From: Aedes albopictus
Lineage: Eukaryota; Arthropoda; Insecta; Diptera; Culicidae
Direction: 5' to 3'
Length of the DNA: 64,000 bases
Assembly: GCF_035046485.1 (NCBI RefSeq)
Contig: NC_085138.1
Coordinates: 446,563,204 to 446,627,203 of the forward strand
Part shown: positions 45,970 to 56,280 of the stretch, in pieces
Layout of the letters: each line of letters opens with the position of its first letter
Numbering within the stretch: the first letter of the stretch is position 1
The notes under the pieces: model-generated
What the model was told of the DNA's origin: nothing
Database searches by the model: none
The model's input: only the letters and a program-made list of their open reading frames with translations
Program-made: the position numbers and the translations under genes

Positions 45970-48900
45970 ACTATAATAATGGTGCAATATATCTATGATC
46001 ATGGTGCAAAATAGAATTATGGTGTTACACGCAGTATGAATTCCCAAGTAGGGGTTTCAACATGTTGTGGTGCTAACATCGCCAAGTACTTCATATTGGG
46101 ATTCTGGAGAAGGCTTCGGATGATGATGATTTCAAGGCAATGCGAAACTTTAATATGAAGTCATTATTTATCTCGACTCTTATAAAATTTTATAAACGTA
46201 TCAAACACAATGGAGAATATCGAGAAAATTATCAATTATAGATAAAAAATATTGTCGTTGTGAAAGAATTTTGATCCTGGACAATTAGTGATGCTAGAAT
46301 TGGAGAATGTCAGAGTTTCTAGATAGAACATTTTGATCGAAATCCTTGTTGTAATCTACAGAGATTCCTCCAGGATTTCTCCAAAGATTCGTGCATGAGT
46401 TCCTCCAGGAATTGCCCCAAAAAATCTTCCAATAATTCATTCAGAAATTCCTCCAGGAAGTCTCATATATTTCTCCAGAAATTTCGAAAACAATTCCTCC
46501 AGGAATTCCTCCAGTAAATACTCCAGGAATTCTTCCAAAATTACCTCCAGGAAATCCTTCTGAAATTTCTTCTTGGAAAAATCCTCTAGGAATGGCTGCC
46601 AGAATTCTCGAAATATTTCCTCCAGGGAATTGCACCACGGAATCCCCCAGAAAATCCTAAAGGAATTTCTGAAGAATCTCTTCCTGGAATTCCTCGAAAA
46701 ATTCCTCCAGGAGTTCCTTCAGAAAATGACCCAGGAAATTCTCAACGAATTTCTTCAGGAATTCCTTCAGGGACTCATCCATACATTATTTCAAAAAAAA
46801 TCCTTAGAAAGTTCTTCAAGGATTCCTCTTGAAATTCTTCCAGGGATTTCTTCTGGAATGCCTCCACGGATCCCTCCAGATATTTCTCGAGCTGGTAAAG
46901 TGATTCTCAAAATGATCCACAGAATGCTGTTTTGATGCGCGAATCACAAAATGGTATATAAAATTCAATTGTGGATGATACAATGAACACCAAGGTGCAT
47001 AGAATTTTAAAAAGGTGTGTGATGTGAGTATAGTACATTATATACCTTAATGATCAAGGGAACGTCGAGATAGTGCTTGCGTGGCAAGTAATTGCAATTT
47101 GATTTATAGAATGCTAAGATTAAACATGAGATTTGGAGATGGTGTAAACATAAAAATGCTGCAATGCTGCGTAAAAATCAAATTGCGTGAGGCAATAAAG
47201 GTGCATGATGTCACTGTGGTGTATAGGATCTACTGATAACACTGAGTTCATTGGTATGGTGCATTGAATGCTGATATGGAGCATGTCATTCAAAGATAGT
47301 GCTTTATGTCAGTATGATGCATTAGAGTTGATATCGTACAAGAAATGCTATTTCGATGTACGAAACTTCATACAATAATAATGGTACAATAGAACGCCAC
47401 GATTATGCATTAAAAGCTTTAGTAATGCAAGAAATTTAACGATGGTGCATGATTTCGCAATTAGACACATATTTGATTCAAAGATGGTGCGTGAGATGGT
47501 GCCTAGATGATGTCAGTATGATGCATTAGCTTCACCATGATTCTGTTATACTCGTCATGTTTCATATTAAGGTGCACTTGCAATTCGTGCAAAGGTGCAG
47601 GAAACTCAATGTGGCACAGAAATCAACATGTTCCAGGTACGTGGAATACCAAAATGGTGCATCAAATTCAAATGTAAACCACATCATAATGGTGCATAAG
47701 ATACCTAAATACCTGAATACCAAAATGCTGCATGGAAAGCTTTGAAGAAGGCGTATGATACTAGTGTGCTGCATTAGTTGTCACCGTTACTCAAGGTGCA
47801 AGAATTGCTAAAATGGTGTGTAGAATTTAATGTGGTGCGGAAGTCAACATGGATCAGGTACATGGAATACAATTGGGTGTATGATATGGCAAAATGGTCA
47901 TAAGCTCCAATTTGAATTAAACACTTAGATGACGCGTGAGATGGTGCTTAGATATTTATGTGATCATCATGGTGGTGCATGGAATACAAAGGAGCTAGTA
48001 CATGATATCTGTATAGTGCATTAGTTTTACCATGATTCAGTTATGCTCAACAAAATCCATATTTAGGTGCACGAATTGCAAAAATGGTGCAGGAAACTCA
48101 ATGCGGCACAGAAATCAACATAGTCCAGGTACAAGGAATGCTATTTTGTATGCGAAATGCCAAAATGGTGCATCAAATTCACTTGTGAACCACATCATAA
48201 TGGTGCATAAGATGCCTAGATGATATAGTGAATGCCAAAATGGTGGTAGGGAAGCTTTGAAGAAGGTGCATGATACTAGATGATGCATTAGTTGTCATCG
48301 TTTTACAAAGCTTATCAACATGTTGCATGGTTAGGTGCACGAATTGCAAAAATGGTGCATAGCATACAAAAAATGTATTTTATGTGATGCTCACGGCAAT
48401 ACGGTGCTTTAGATGCCTAGATGATATGATAAACGCTGAAATGGTGCTTGAAGAGCTGTGATGGTGCATGAAATTTCTTGATGGTGCATATCAGTATGAG
48501 GTATTAGATACTTAATTGATAAAAAGACATTTCATGCGATCATCATAATACGTGAATACCTAGATCATTCTGTGGACATCATGATGGTGCATTGAAAGCT
48601 TTGAAGAAGGTGCATGATGTTAGTGTGCTGTATTAGTCGTCACTGTTATTCAATGATACTCGTTATTTTGTATGACTAGGTGCACGAATTGCAAAAATGG
48701 TGCTTAGAATTCATTGTGGTGCCGAAGTCACCATGGTTCACGTACATGGAATACAGTTTTGGAACACGAAATGCCAAAATGGTGCATGTTTTTCAAATGT
48801 GGCGCTGACATCACTGATTAGTTAGAAGATGGTGCGTGAAATTAGTCTAGATGATTCTGAGAACATCATGGTTGTGCATGAGATACTAAGAAATTGTATG

Positions 48901-48975
48901 TGTCAATGGTGCACCATAGCTCAGTGATTCTCAACATTGCGCAAGAATTGCAAAAATTGTGCATAGAATTTTTTA
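45970..48975 (+). repeat. 'AATGGTGCAT' satellite array
   Basis: GGTGCA/GGTGCAT recurs dozens of times at irregular 20-40 bp spacing, before and after the 12-bp block. Larger units of roughly 340-520 bp can be traced: 'AGCTTTGAAGAAGG.G.ATGATA' near 47737, 48253 and 48599; 'GGTGCACGAATTGCAAAAATG' near 48067, 48332 and 48680. No coding frame. Confidence 0.75.
46345..46895 (+). repeat. 12-bp repeat array inside the hAT-like element
   Basis: Clear TTCCTCCAGGAA units. The 120-codon frame 46573-46935 reads EFLQEFLQ-type tetrapeptides and is repeat-derived. Confidence 0.8.
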
Positions 48976-49169
48976 TAGAAGGGGGGGGGGGGCAAGTGCC
49001 CCTCCTTGCCCCCCCTGTGCACGCTAGTGTCCACTACAAAAAAATAAGAAGATACCTTGACCCATACTCTACATGTGCACGAAACCCGATTTTGAAAATA
49101 TTGCTTCGTTATTTAATAAAAAATCGAAAACCAAAAAGTGACGGAATGCTTCCAGTTTCGCCTTTGAGG

Positions 49170-52100
49170 ATTTCTTTAGAAATTCTTTCTGTGACTCTTC
49201 CAAGGATTCTTCAAGAAATTGTATTCATGAATTCCTTTACGACTTGATCCTGGGATTCATACAGGCGCAGCTTATAGGTTTCCTTCATAAATTCTTCTCA
49301 AGATTCCTCCTGTTATTTTTGCTGGAATTTCTTCAATTCCAGCTAATGATTGAACAGAAATATCTCCTGGAATTCTTGGATTCCTTCAGAAATTTTTTTA
49401 ACGCATTAGTCTTGAAGCTTCTCTACAAATCTTTCTAGGGCTTTTCTCCAGGGATTCCTGTGGAAGTTTTTTTTCTAAAACTGCTGCGGGAGATTGTTCC
49501 CTTGGAAATTGACAGGGCGATTCTCTTCAAAATTCCTTGAAAGTTGCTTCGATAGCTTCTCTATAAATTCATTTGAGAATTTCTTTAAAAACTTCCTTGG
49601 AAACTCCTTCGGCAATGCCTTTGGATAGTTTTCAGGCAGTTATTTGATCGTTTTTTTTTCTAAAATTTTTTTTTTCGACAATTCTTTTGAAAAGTGTTTT
49701 GGAAATTCTATATTTGAAATTTTTTCGGCATACTATTTTTCCTTTTCCTTCAGTTCATTTATCCTTCGTCGTGCACTGGGGGCATTGTGTCCCAAAACTC
49801 AATTTCAAGCATTGTTTAGAAGCAGAAATGTTTAGAAGAATTAAAACTTTCGATTTTTTGGGTGTTTCATAGGAAAAGTTTTTTGATAATTTATTTTGAA
49901 ATTTACCAGACCAATTTTTTGAAAAGTTTCTAGAAGTTCTAGGTGTTTCTTAGGATTAGTTTCGTAAACTTCATAAGAATGAACAATTTCTCCATGATTT
50001 TTTTTCCATAACTTGCTGCAGTGTTTCCTACAAAGATTCTTTCAAAAATTCATCTAGGGATTCCACCACACATTTCTTCGGGGATTTGTCCTGGGATATC
50101 TTTAGAAGCTCCGCCAGTGATTGTTCAAATGCTGTTTTTGAGGTTTCCTTCAGGAATTTCTCCAGTGATCCTTTAAGGTATGTCTGGAGGTTTCTTCAGG
50201 GATTTCTCCACATATTCCTTCCAGAATTTTGCTAGAAATTGCTCCAATAGGTCCATCTGGAATAATTCGAAGTATTTCTGCAGGAAAGTCTTCCAGATTT
50301 TTTTCAAAAAATATTCTACGAATTTCTTTAAAAAAAATGTACAAAAAATTATTTAGGAGTTCATCTAAGTTTTCCTTAAAAAAATCGTCCAGAAATCACA
50401 GTAGACATGGATTTTTTTTCAGATTTTTTTATCCAGGATTTCCTACAGAAATTATTCCAGGAATTCGCTAAGAAAGCTCTCCTGAGATTCCCTAAGGAAT
50501 TTTTCTTGGGATTGCTTCTGGGATTCATCATGGGGTTTCTTCACAAATTCCTCCAAGAATTCCCCCAGGAAATTCTTTCTGTGATTCTGTTTTGAAACAA
50601 CTTGCAGGATTATTTAAAAAATGCCTCCAAGAAGTCTTCTTGCGATTCGTTTAGGAATTCCTTCTGAAATTCTTTCAGAAACTCCTCCTGGAATTAATCC
50701 AAGACTTCCTCCAGTACCTGTTTAGAGATTCTCTTAATAGTTCATCTTGGGATTCATTCCGAGATTCCTCCTGGGGTTTCTTTATGAACATTTCCAGGGA
50801 TTCTTCAGGAATTGCTACAGGGATTCCTCCAAGAGTTCCTCTACGTACTCTTTTTAGGATTCCTTCAGGGTTTCCTCAGGAATTTCAACGATTTCTTCAG
50901 TACTTCCTCGTGTTATTTCTTCAGAAATTCCTCCTAGAATTCCATCAGAAATTGATCATTGGATTTCTTCAGGATTCTTCCTCGGATTCCTCCAAGAATT
51001 CTTTCAGGGATTCTTCCAGAAATTCCTCTAGAGATTCCTCCAGGGATTCTTCCTGAAAATGATCCATTGGTTCTTCAATGAAATGCTTTGGGAATTCCTC
51101 CAGGAATTTCTTGAGAAATTTCCCCAGGCATTTCTCCCGGAGTTCATCCAAGAATTCCTTCAGGGATTCCTGCATGAATTCCTCTCGAGAGTGATCTAGG
51201 AATTTCATCAGGAATCCTCCAGGAGATCCTCCATCGATTCCTTCAGAAATTCCCCCATTAATTTCATTCAAAATTTATTCTGGAATTATTCCAGGTATTC
51301 CTCCAGAATTTCATCCAGGAATTTCTCCATGGACTACTCCAGTAATTCTACCAAGAATTCCACCAGGAATTACCCTAGCTATTTCTTCAGGAATTCCTCC
51401 AGAAATTTTTCCAGGAACTGATCCAGGAATTACTTCGGAAATTCCTACAGAAATTCCTCCAAGAATTCCAACAGCAATTCCTGCACGAGTCTCCAGGAAA
51501 TCCTTCAGAAATTATTTCAGGAATTTATTCAGGGATTCCTAATGGATTTTTTTTCCAAAGATTCCTCCGGAAATTCTTCCAGGATTTCCTCCAGGAGTTT
51601 ATCCAAGAATTTTTCCTCAAGAGATTCCTTCAGGAATTCCTCTGGGAATTCTTTTAGGAACTTCTTCAGAAATTTCTCCAAGGATTCCTCTTAGGATTCT
51701 TCCAGGAATTGCTCCAATGATTTCTACAGAATTTCCTTCAAGAATTCCTCCTGGAATTCTTCCAAAAATTCCTCTGTGACCTCCTCTAAGATTTTTTAAA
51801 GGAATTTCTTTGGAAATTTCAATCCTCTTAGGATTCTTCCGGATTTTTCTCCAGGAATTCCTCCGATGATTCCACCAGAAATTCTTCTGAGAATTCCTCT
51901 TGGAATGTCTCTAGGAATTTCTTCGGAAACTTCTCCAGGAATTTCTCTCTCAGAATTCCTCCACAGATTCCTCCTGGAATTCAATCAGGGATTCTTCCAG
52001 GAATTCTTTCAAGGATAGTTCCACGGAATTTCTCCTAGAAAATTCCTCTAGGAATTTCTACAGGAATTTCTCCAGGAATTTCTCCAAGAATTTCTCCAGG

Positions 52101-53480
52101 GAATCCGCCAGGAATTTGTCCTGAAGTTCCTCCAGGCATTCTTCCAGAAATAGCTTCAGGGATTCCTCCAAAAATTTCTTCAGAAATTTCTGTAAGAGTT
52201 CCTCCAGCAGTTGCTCAAGAGGTTTCTTCAGAAATTTTTGTAGGTATTCCTCCCAGATTTCCTCTAAGGAATCCTCCAGGAATTTATCCAGGGATTCCGC
52301 CAGGGAATTCCTTTAGAAGATCCTCCACTGATTCATCCTGACATTCCTTCAGAGATTTCTCAAGGAACTTTTCGAGGGATTGCTCCAGGAATTCTGCCAG
52401 AGGTCCCTCCCAGAGTTCCTTTTGAAATTCCACCAGGAATTCATTCAGGAACTTATCTAGGGGTTGCTGCAGGCGTTCGTCCGGGAATTTCTCCAAAGAT
52501 TATTCCTTTTCAAAATAATTCCTTCAAAAATTCCTCTAGCGATTTCTCCAGGAATTCCTCCAGGTATACTTTCAGAAATTCCTCCAGGGATTCCGCCAAG
52601 AATTTGTCCACAAGTTCCTCCAGGTTTTCCTCCAGCAATTCCTCTAGGGGTTGCTTCAAGGATTTTTCCAGGAATTCCTCCCAGAATTCTTCTAGATATT
52701 CCTCCAGGAATTCATTCAGGGATAGTTGCACGGGATCTCTCCAAGAATTTCTCTAGGGTGTCTCCAGAAATTCCTCCTGGGATTCCGACAGAAATGTGTC
52801 CAGATGTTCCTTCATGTATTCCTTCTGAGATTCCTCCAGAAATAGCTTCTGAGATGTCTCCAGGAGTTCCTCCGGGTTTTTTTTTCCAAGAATTCCCCAA
52901 GATATTCTTCCAGGAATTTCTTCAGAATTTTTTTGATGATTCTTCCAAGAATTCCTCAAGAGGTTTCTTAAGAAATTTTTCTAGGGAATCCTCCAGGAAT
53001 TTAATCAGAAATTCATTCAGAGATTCCTCTTGACTAGGAATTCATCTAGGTATTGTTTCGGAATTCTACCCAGAATTCCAGGGATTCCGTCAAGAATTTC
53101 CAGAAGTTCCTACAGGATTTCCTCCAGCGATTTGTCAAGGAGTTGCTCCAAGGATTTCTCCAGGAATCCCTTCAGGGGGGGTTTCTCCAAGAATTCCGAG
53201 CGATTTCCTCAGATTTTTTTTCCGTGATTGCTCCCATAATTGCTCTAGAATACTTCCTTTCAGAAATTCCTCCAGGGATCCCTACAGGTTTTACTCCAGA
53301 CATACCTGCAGGAATTTCTCCTGGGATTTCTCCAGGAATTCCTACAGGGATTGCCCCGGGAGAAATCCCTTTCGGGATCTTTTCAAAACTTTATTCGGGA
53401 GTTCGGTCAGAAATTTCAGAAATCCATCCATGATCTTTTCCAGGGATATTCCCAAGATTTTTTTTCCAGGATTACCTGAT
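49170..53480 (+). repeat. 12-bp repeat array, 4.3 kb, largest in window
   Basis: Weak at 49170-50100, very regular from about 50650 to 53350. The unit AGGAATTCCTCC is 12 bp, so all frames repeat every four codons: plus-strand GIPP, NSSR and EFLQ series, minus-strand EEFL, GGIP and RNSW series. This explains the 189-codon frame at 52464-53033, the 126-codon frame at 53053-53433 and the minus frame at 51271-50969. None is a gene. Confidence 0.92.
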
Positions 53481-53965
53481 TTTTTTACTGACTTGAAGGA
53501 TTTCTAGAGAAATCCCTCCAGTGTGTTGTATTAGAATTTTATAAGACAATTTTAGAGGGATACTGGAGCCATGAAATTCTCCAAGAAGTCATCGTAGAAT
53601 TCTTTTACAATTATTTCCCAAAATGCCAAAGGAAGTGGTTTTGAAAAAAATCCCAAGAAAACCCTAAAAAAATCCCATAGGAATTGTGGGATCAAATCTA
53701 AAAGAAAGAGCTGAAAGGATTTCACAATAAATTGCCGATGGAGTTTTGCCAAAGACATTTCCAGAAAAATTTACAGGGAAATTGTCAGACCAATTTCTAA
53801 AGGAAATGCCGAAAGAATTGCTCATTCACTTATCGATTCTCCAAAGGATTTGCCGGTGGTAGTCATGACGAAATTACAGAATGGATTCCGAAAGAAAATG
53901 CCGTAAAAATTCAACTAGAAATTCCTGAAGAAGCCCTAAAGACATTGCCTCAAAATTTATTAAAA
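53481..53965 (-). repeat. 12-bp-like repeat, inverted orientation, diverged
   Basis: Phrases such as 'AATTGCCGA.GGA' and 'GAAATTCCTGAAGAAGCC' resemble the inverted arrays at 29-33 kb but are less regular, with 'AAAATGCCGAAAG' variants. Confidence 0.5.
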
Positions 53966-54167
53966 GAATAGGGTCCTAAAATTGAAGATGAATCTTGCTT
54001 TTATTGAATAGTACTATCAAGCATGGTATTCTAATCGGAATTGTATATTACTCGAACGAAAAACGAAGGAATAATGAGAAAATTCGAAATATAATAATAC
54101 TAGTTCTAGTTTGACATTTGAGGTCGACCTTGACGTGATGGAACTCAACATTTTTCGTATATTGGGG

Positions 54168-54393
54168 CAGGGTCGCCAGGTCAATTTTTGAAAAATCTGG
54201 ATGATTTAGGAAGTTTTGTCTGGAAAAGTCTGGATTGTGGGAAAAACCCTACAAATTCCAGGCAAAACCTTACAAATTCCGATAAAAACCTTACAAATCC
54301 CGAAAACAAATGTCTGGATCTTCCAGACTTTTTCAAAATGAGACCTCAAAAATCTGGATAAATCCAGATGAATCTGGAAGGTTGGCAACGCTG
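54168..54393. mobile_element. 226-bp hAT MITE with exact 8-bp target duplication
   Basis: Identical TATTGGGG at 54160-54167 and 54394-54401 flank CAGGGTCGCCA at the left and TGGCAACGCTG at the right (inverted, two mismatches). The interior repeats 'TCTGGA' and 'CCTTACAAATTCC'. The 8-bp duplication and CAG.G tips identify a hAT derivative. Confidence 0.93.
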
Positions 54394-54401
54394 TATTGGG
54401 G

Positions 54402-55236
54402 ATTCAAAAATGTTTCCTATGTGACATACACGGTGAAAAGAAATCTCTCAAAGTATGTATTATAAGCTAGGGGCGGGACAAAAGATTTAAGAATTAAAAA
54501 TTAATATTTTCAAAATGTCAAAAAGAGAGTAAATACGCACTCTTGGATTATATTTTGTAGTTTAAATCAAGAATCTAGATAGGGCTTTAGGAGCCTATTG
54601 TCCTATACATTTAGGGTAAAAACTTATTCCGCGAAATATCGAGAAAAAATATCCAAGAAAAACCAATAACCTCTGCTGTAATCAGGACCCATTTTCATAA
54701 TTTCAGTGACTTAATTGTGTATTTTACGCCAATTCTAGTTGGCGCTACCTGCACCCCATTTCATTCCATTCCACGTAGTTACTTAACAATAATAAACGAT
54801 AATAATGAGCCATTTGTCAGTGCTAAGCGGGTGCCGTTTGATTAGCACTTTCCTCATGTTTCTCGTACCTAGTTGTCTGTTTTTTTTTGGCTTGCTTGGT
54901 TCATGAACCCAAGATGTATAAGCGAGAAGGAACGGAGGTACCAGAAAGTGAGATAAGATCTCACGAAAATCAAGGCTTGCTATAGCGCTGTCGTCTCAGT
55001 TCGGCAGTGAGCTCTATGGTTACTGAGCTATGATGTCATTTGTCACTTTGGCATCGCCATTATTGTCATCAACTCTTGCGGCGGTGGGGGTCTTCCTCAC
55101 CCGGGTCGCCATGGTGAAATGAACCGACGGAAAGGTTAATTAGCGGGATGGAAATTATTCATTATGCTTTTTGCGAGTGTTATTCCCCAAGAGACGAAAA
55201 TATGTAATTTTTTATTAGTTTTTTAAGCAGATTTAA
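54402..55236. other. unique sequence upstream of splice site, no gene
   Basis: From 54780 the sequence is non-repetitive. An initiator-like TCAGT occurs at 54996-55000 with CGGCAGTGAGC after it, but no TATA box. No coding frame is supported. Confidence 0.35.
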
Positions 55237-55281
55237 CTAATGGACTTTTTCTCTTTCTCTTTCTTGCTCTTACAGGTAAGC
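55237..55281 (+). promoter_or_regulatory. candidate recursive splice site (ratchet point)
   Basis: Branch-like CTAAT (55237-55241), then an almost pure pyrimidine tract with no AG until TTACAG (AG at 55274-55275), immediately followed by GTAAGC (GT at 55276-55277). This juxtaposed acceptor and donor, (Y)nCAG|GTAAG, is the known consensus of recursive splice sites in long insect introns. It lies 52 kb downstream of the plus-strand donor at 3167 on the same strand. The alternative is an ordinary acceptor opening an exon that happens to begin GTAAG. Confidence 0.6.
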
Positions 55282-56280
55282 AGCGTCTACTGGGACCAAT
55301 GCGAAAAGAAATTGAATCATTTATCTACACACTACGCTTGGTGACAGATTTCTACCTTTCTTCTGTCACACGAGAGTGAAAAGTGAAAATTCAATCATCA
55401 AAGCAAACACGACGATCCAAGTAGGCAATCAGCTTTCCTTCTTCGAGTTCGAGGCACAATTATTGTCCCCTTCGAATGTGTGTTTGGTGTTGGATGGGTG
55501 CTTTCCTCTTCACGCAGCGCAAAAAGCAAATAAATTGTCCAATTCCGGCGATTCCTGCAGGCTACGACTTTCCTTTCCGGTCGGATGGCACTCGGACCGG
55601 CGTTTTTTCACCACCCACCACCCTGTTGCGATGCGCTCGTTACTCGCTTGCTACCTACGATGGGTCGAGTGCCTTGCCTACCAGGTTAGAAAACATCCAT
55701 CAACTGCTGCACTTCTCGTCGTCCGTCGGAACAATTTAAGAGCATCACCTACTGCGATGCGAATCTGGTGGCGGCTGAAATGGACGACGATGATGATGAT
55801 GATGCGGTTTCTGTGGAAATGTTTCACGACCTTATTTGTACAGAGCCTACTAGGATCCCGACGTGTGATCCCCTACTAAGTGGCCTATGGCCGACGACGA
55901 CGACGGCGCTTTCTCGCATTCCGGCTCCGCTGCGCTCCGAGTTGTTGTCCAGTTGTGTTGGATGTTTTCCGAATTAAACCTAATTTTCACTCTTTGCTGC
56001 TGCATCGTTTGCGGTTGGCTGGCTGAAAGTGCAAGTACCGGTTTGTGTTGGTCGATGTGGTGTGGCTGCGCTTGCTAGCTGGCTGGTTGGAAGCAATACC
56101 CTTTGGGGCGGATAGTGAAAACTCGTTGCCCCCTGCCAGATGTGCTATGCTTCATATGTGTTGGTGTGTGCATGTGTGTTTGGAGGTGAAAATTGCTCCG
56201 ATCACGGTGACGGAGATTGCACCGCATTATGGTTTGTTTCTGCCTAGTTTGGAACGGAAATTACTTGATAATTGCTAGTT
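55282..56280. other. GC-rich unique segment, possible exon, unresolved
   Basis: CpG-rich and non-repetitive, unlike most of the window. The 167-codon plus frame (55376-55879) has no ATG near its start and no recognised motif. Donor-like ACCAG|GTTAGA lies near 55685. It could be a leader exon following the acceptor at 55275, or conserved intronic DNA around a recursive splice site. Confidence 0.35.
55780..55977 (+). CDS. 65-codon ORF with poly-Asp start, doubtful
   Basis: ATG at 55780 in good context (GAAATGG), seven Asp from a GAC/GAT run, then AVSVEMFHDLICTEP and a Pro/Thr/Ser-rich end. No family recognised. The GAT run is a microsatellite, so chance is likely. Confidence 0.12.
   Translation: MDDDDDDDAVSVEMFHDLICTEPTRIPTCDPLLSGLWPTTTTALSRIPAPLRSELLSSCVGCFPN

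Larger units (their letters stand above)
45923..49029. mobile_element. 3.1-kb hAT-like element filled with satellite, TIR CACTAGCGTGC
   Basis: CACTAGCGTGCGCAGGG at the left and its inverse (one mismatch) at the right. Flanking 8-mers TCTACTAC (45915-45922) and TCCACTAC (49030-49037) match at 7 of 8, as expected for hAT elements. Subterminal poly(G) runs of 19 (45950-45968) and 12 (48981-48992). The interior is 12-bp repeat plus 'GGTGCA' satellite; no transposase. It sits in the outer element at 45698-49165. Confidence 0.75.
45698..49165. mobile_element. outer inverted-repeat element, arms of about 140 bp, split by an insertion
   Basis: 45698-45835 (AAGGCGAAACTGGAAGCAT ... GTGCACATGTAGAGTATGG ... 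AAGGTATCTTCT) recurs inverted at 49040-49165. The left arm continues into a hairpin at 45832-45920 (GTTTTCCATTTTTGCA paired with TGCAAAATGGAAAAAC). Without the nested element it would be about 360 bp. Confidence 0.8.

Noticed and set aside
52464..53033. 189-codon ORF
   Set aside because: Its sequence is a GIPP-type tetrapeptide series produced by the 12-bp DNA repeat; parallel frames on both strands are also open.
55376..55879. 167-codon plus-strand ORF
   Set aside because: Starts at GTG, first ATG is deep inside, and there is no recognisable domain; kept only as part of the unresolved GC-rich segment.
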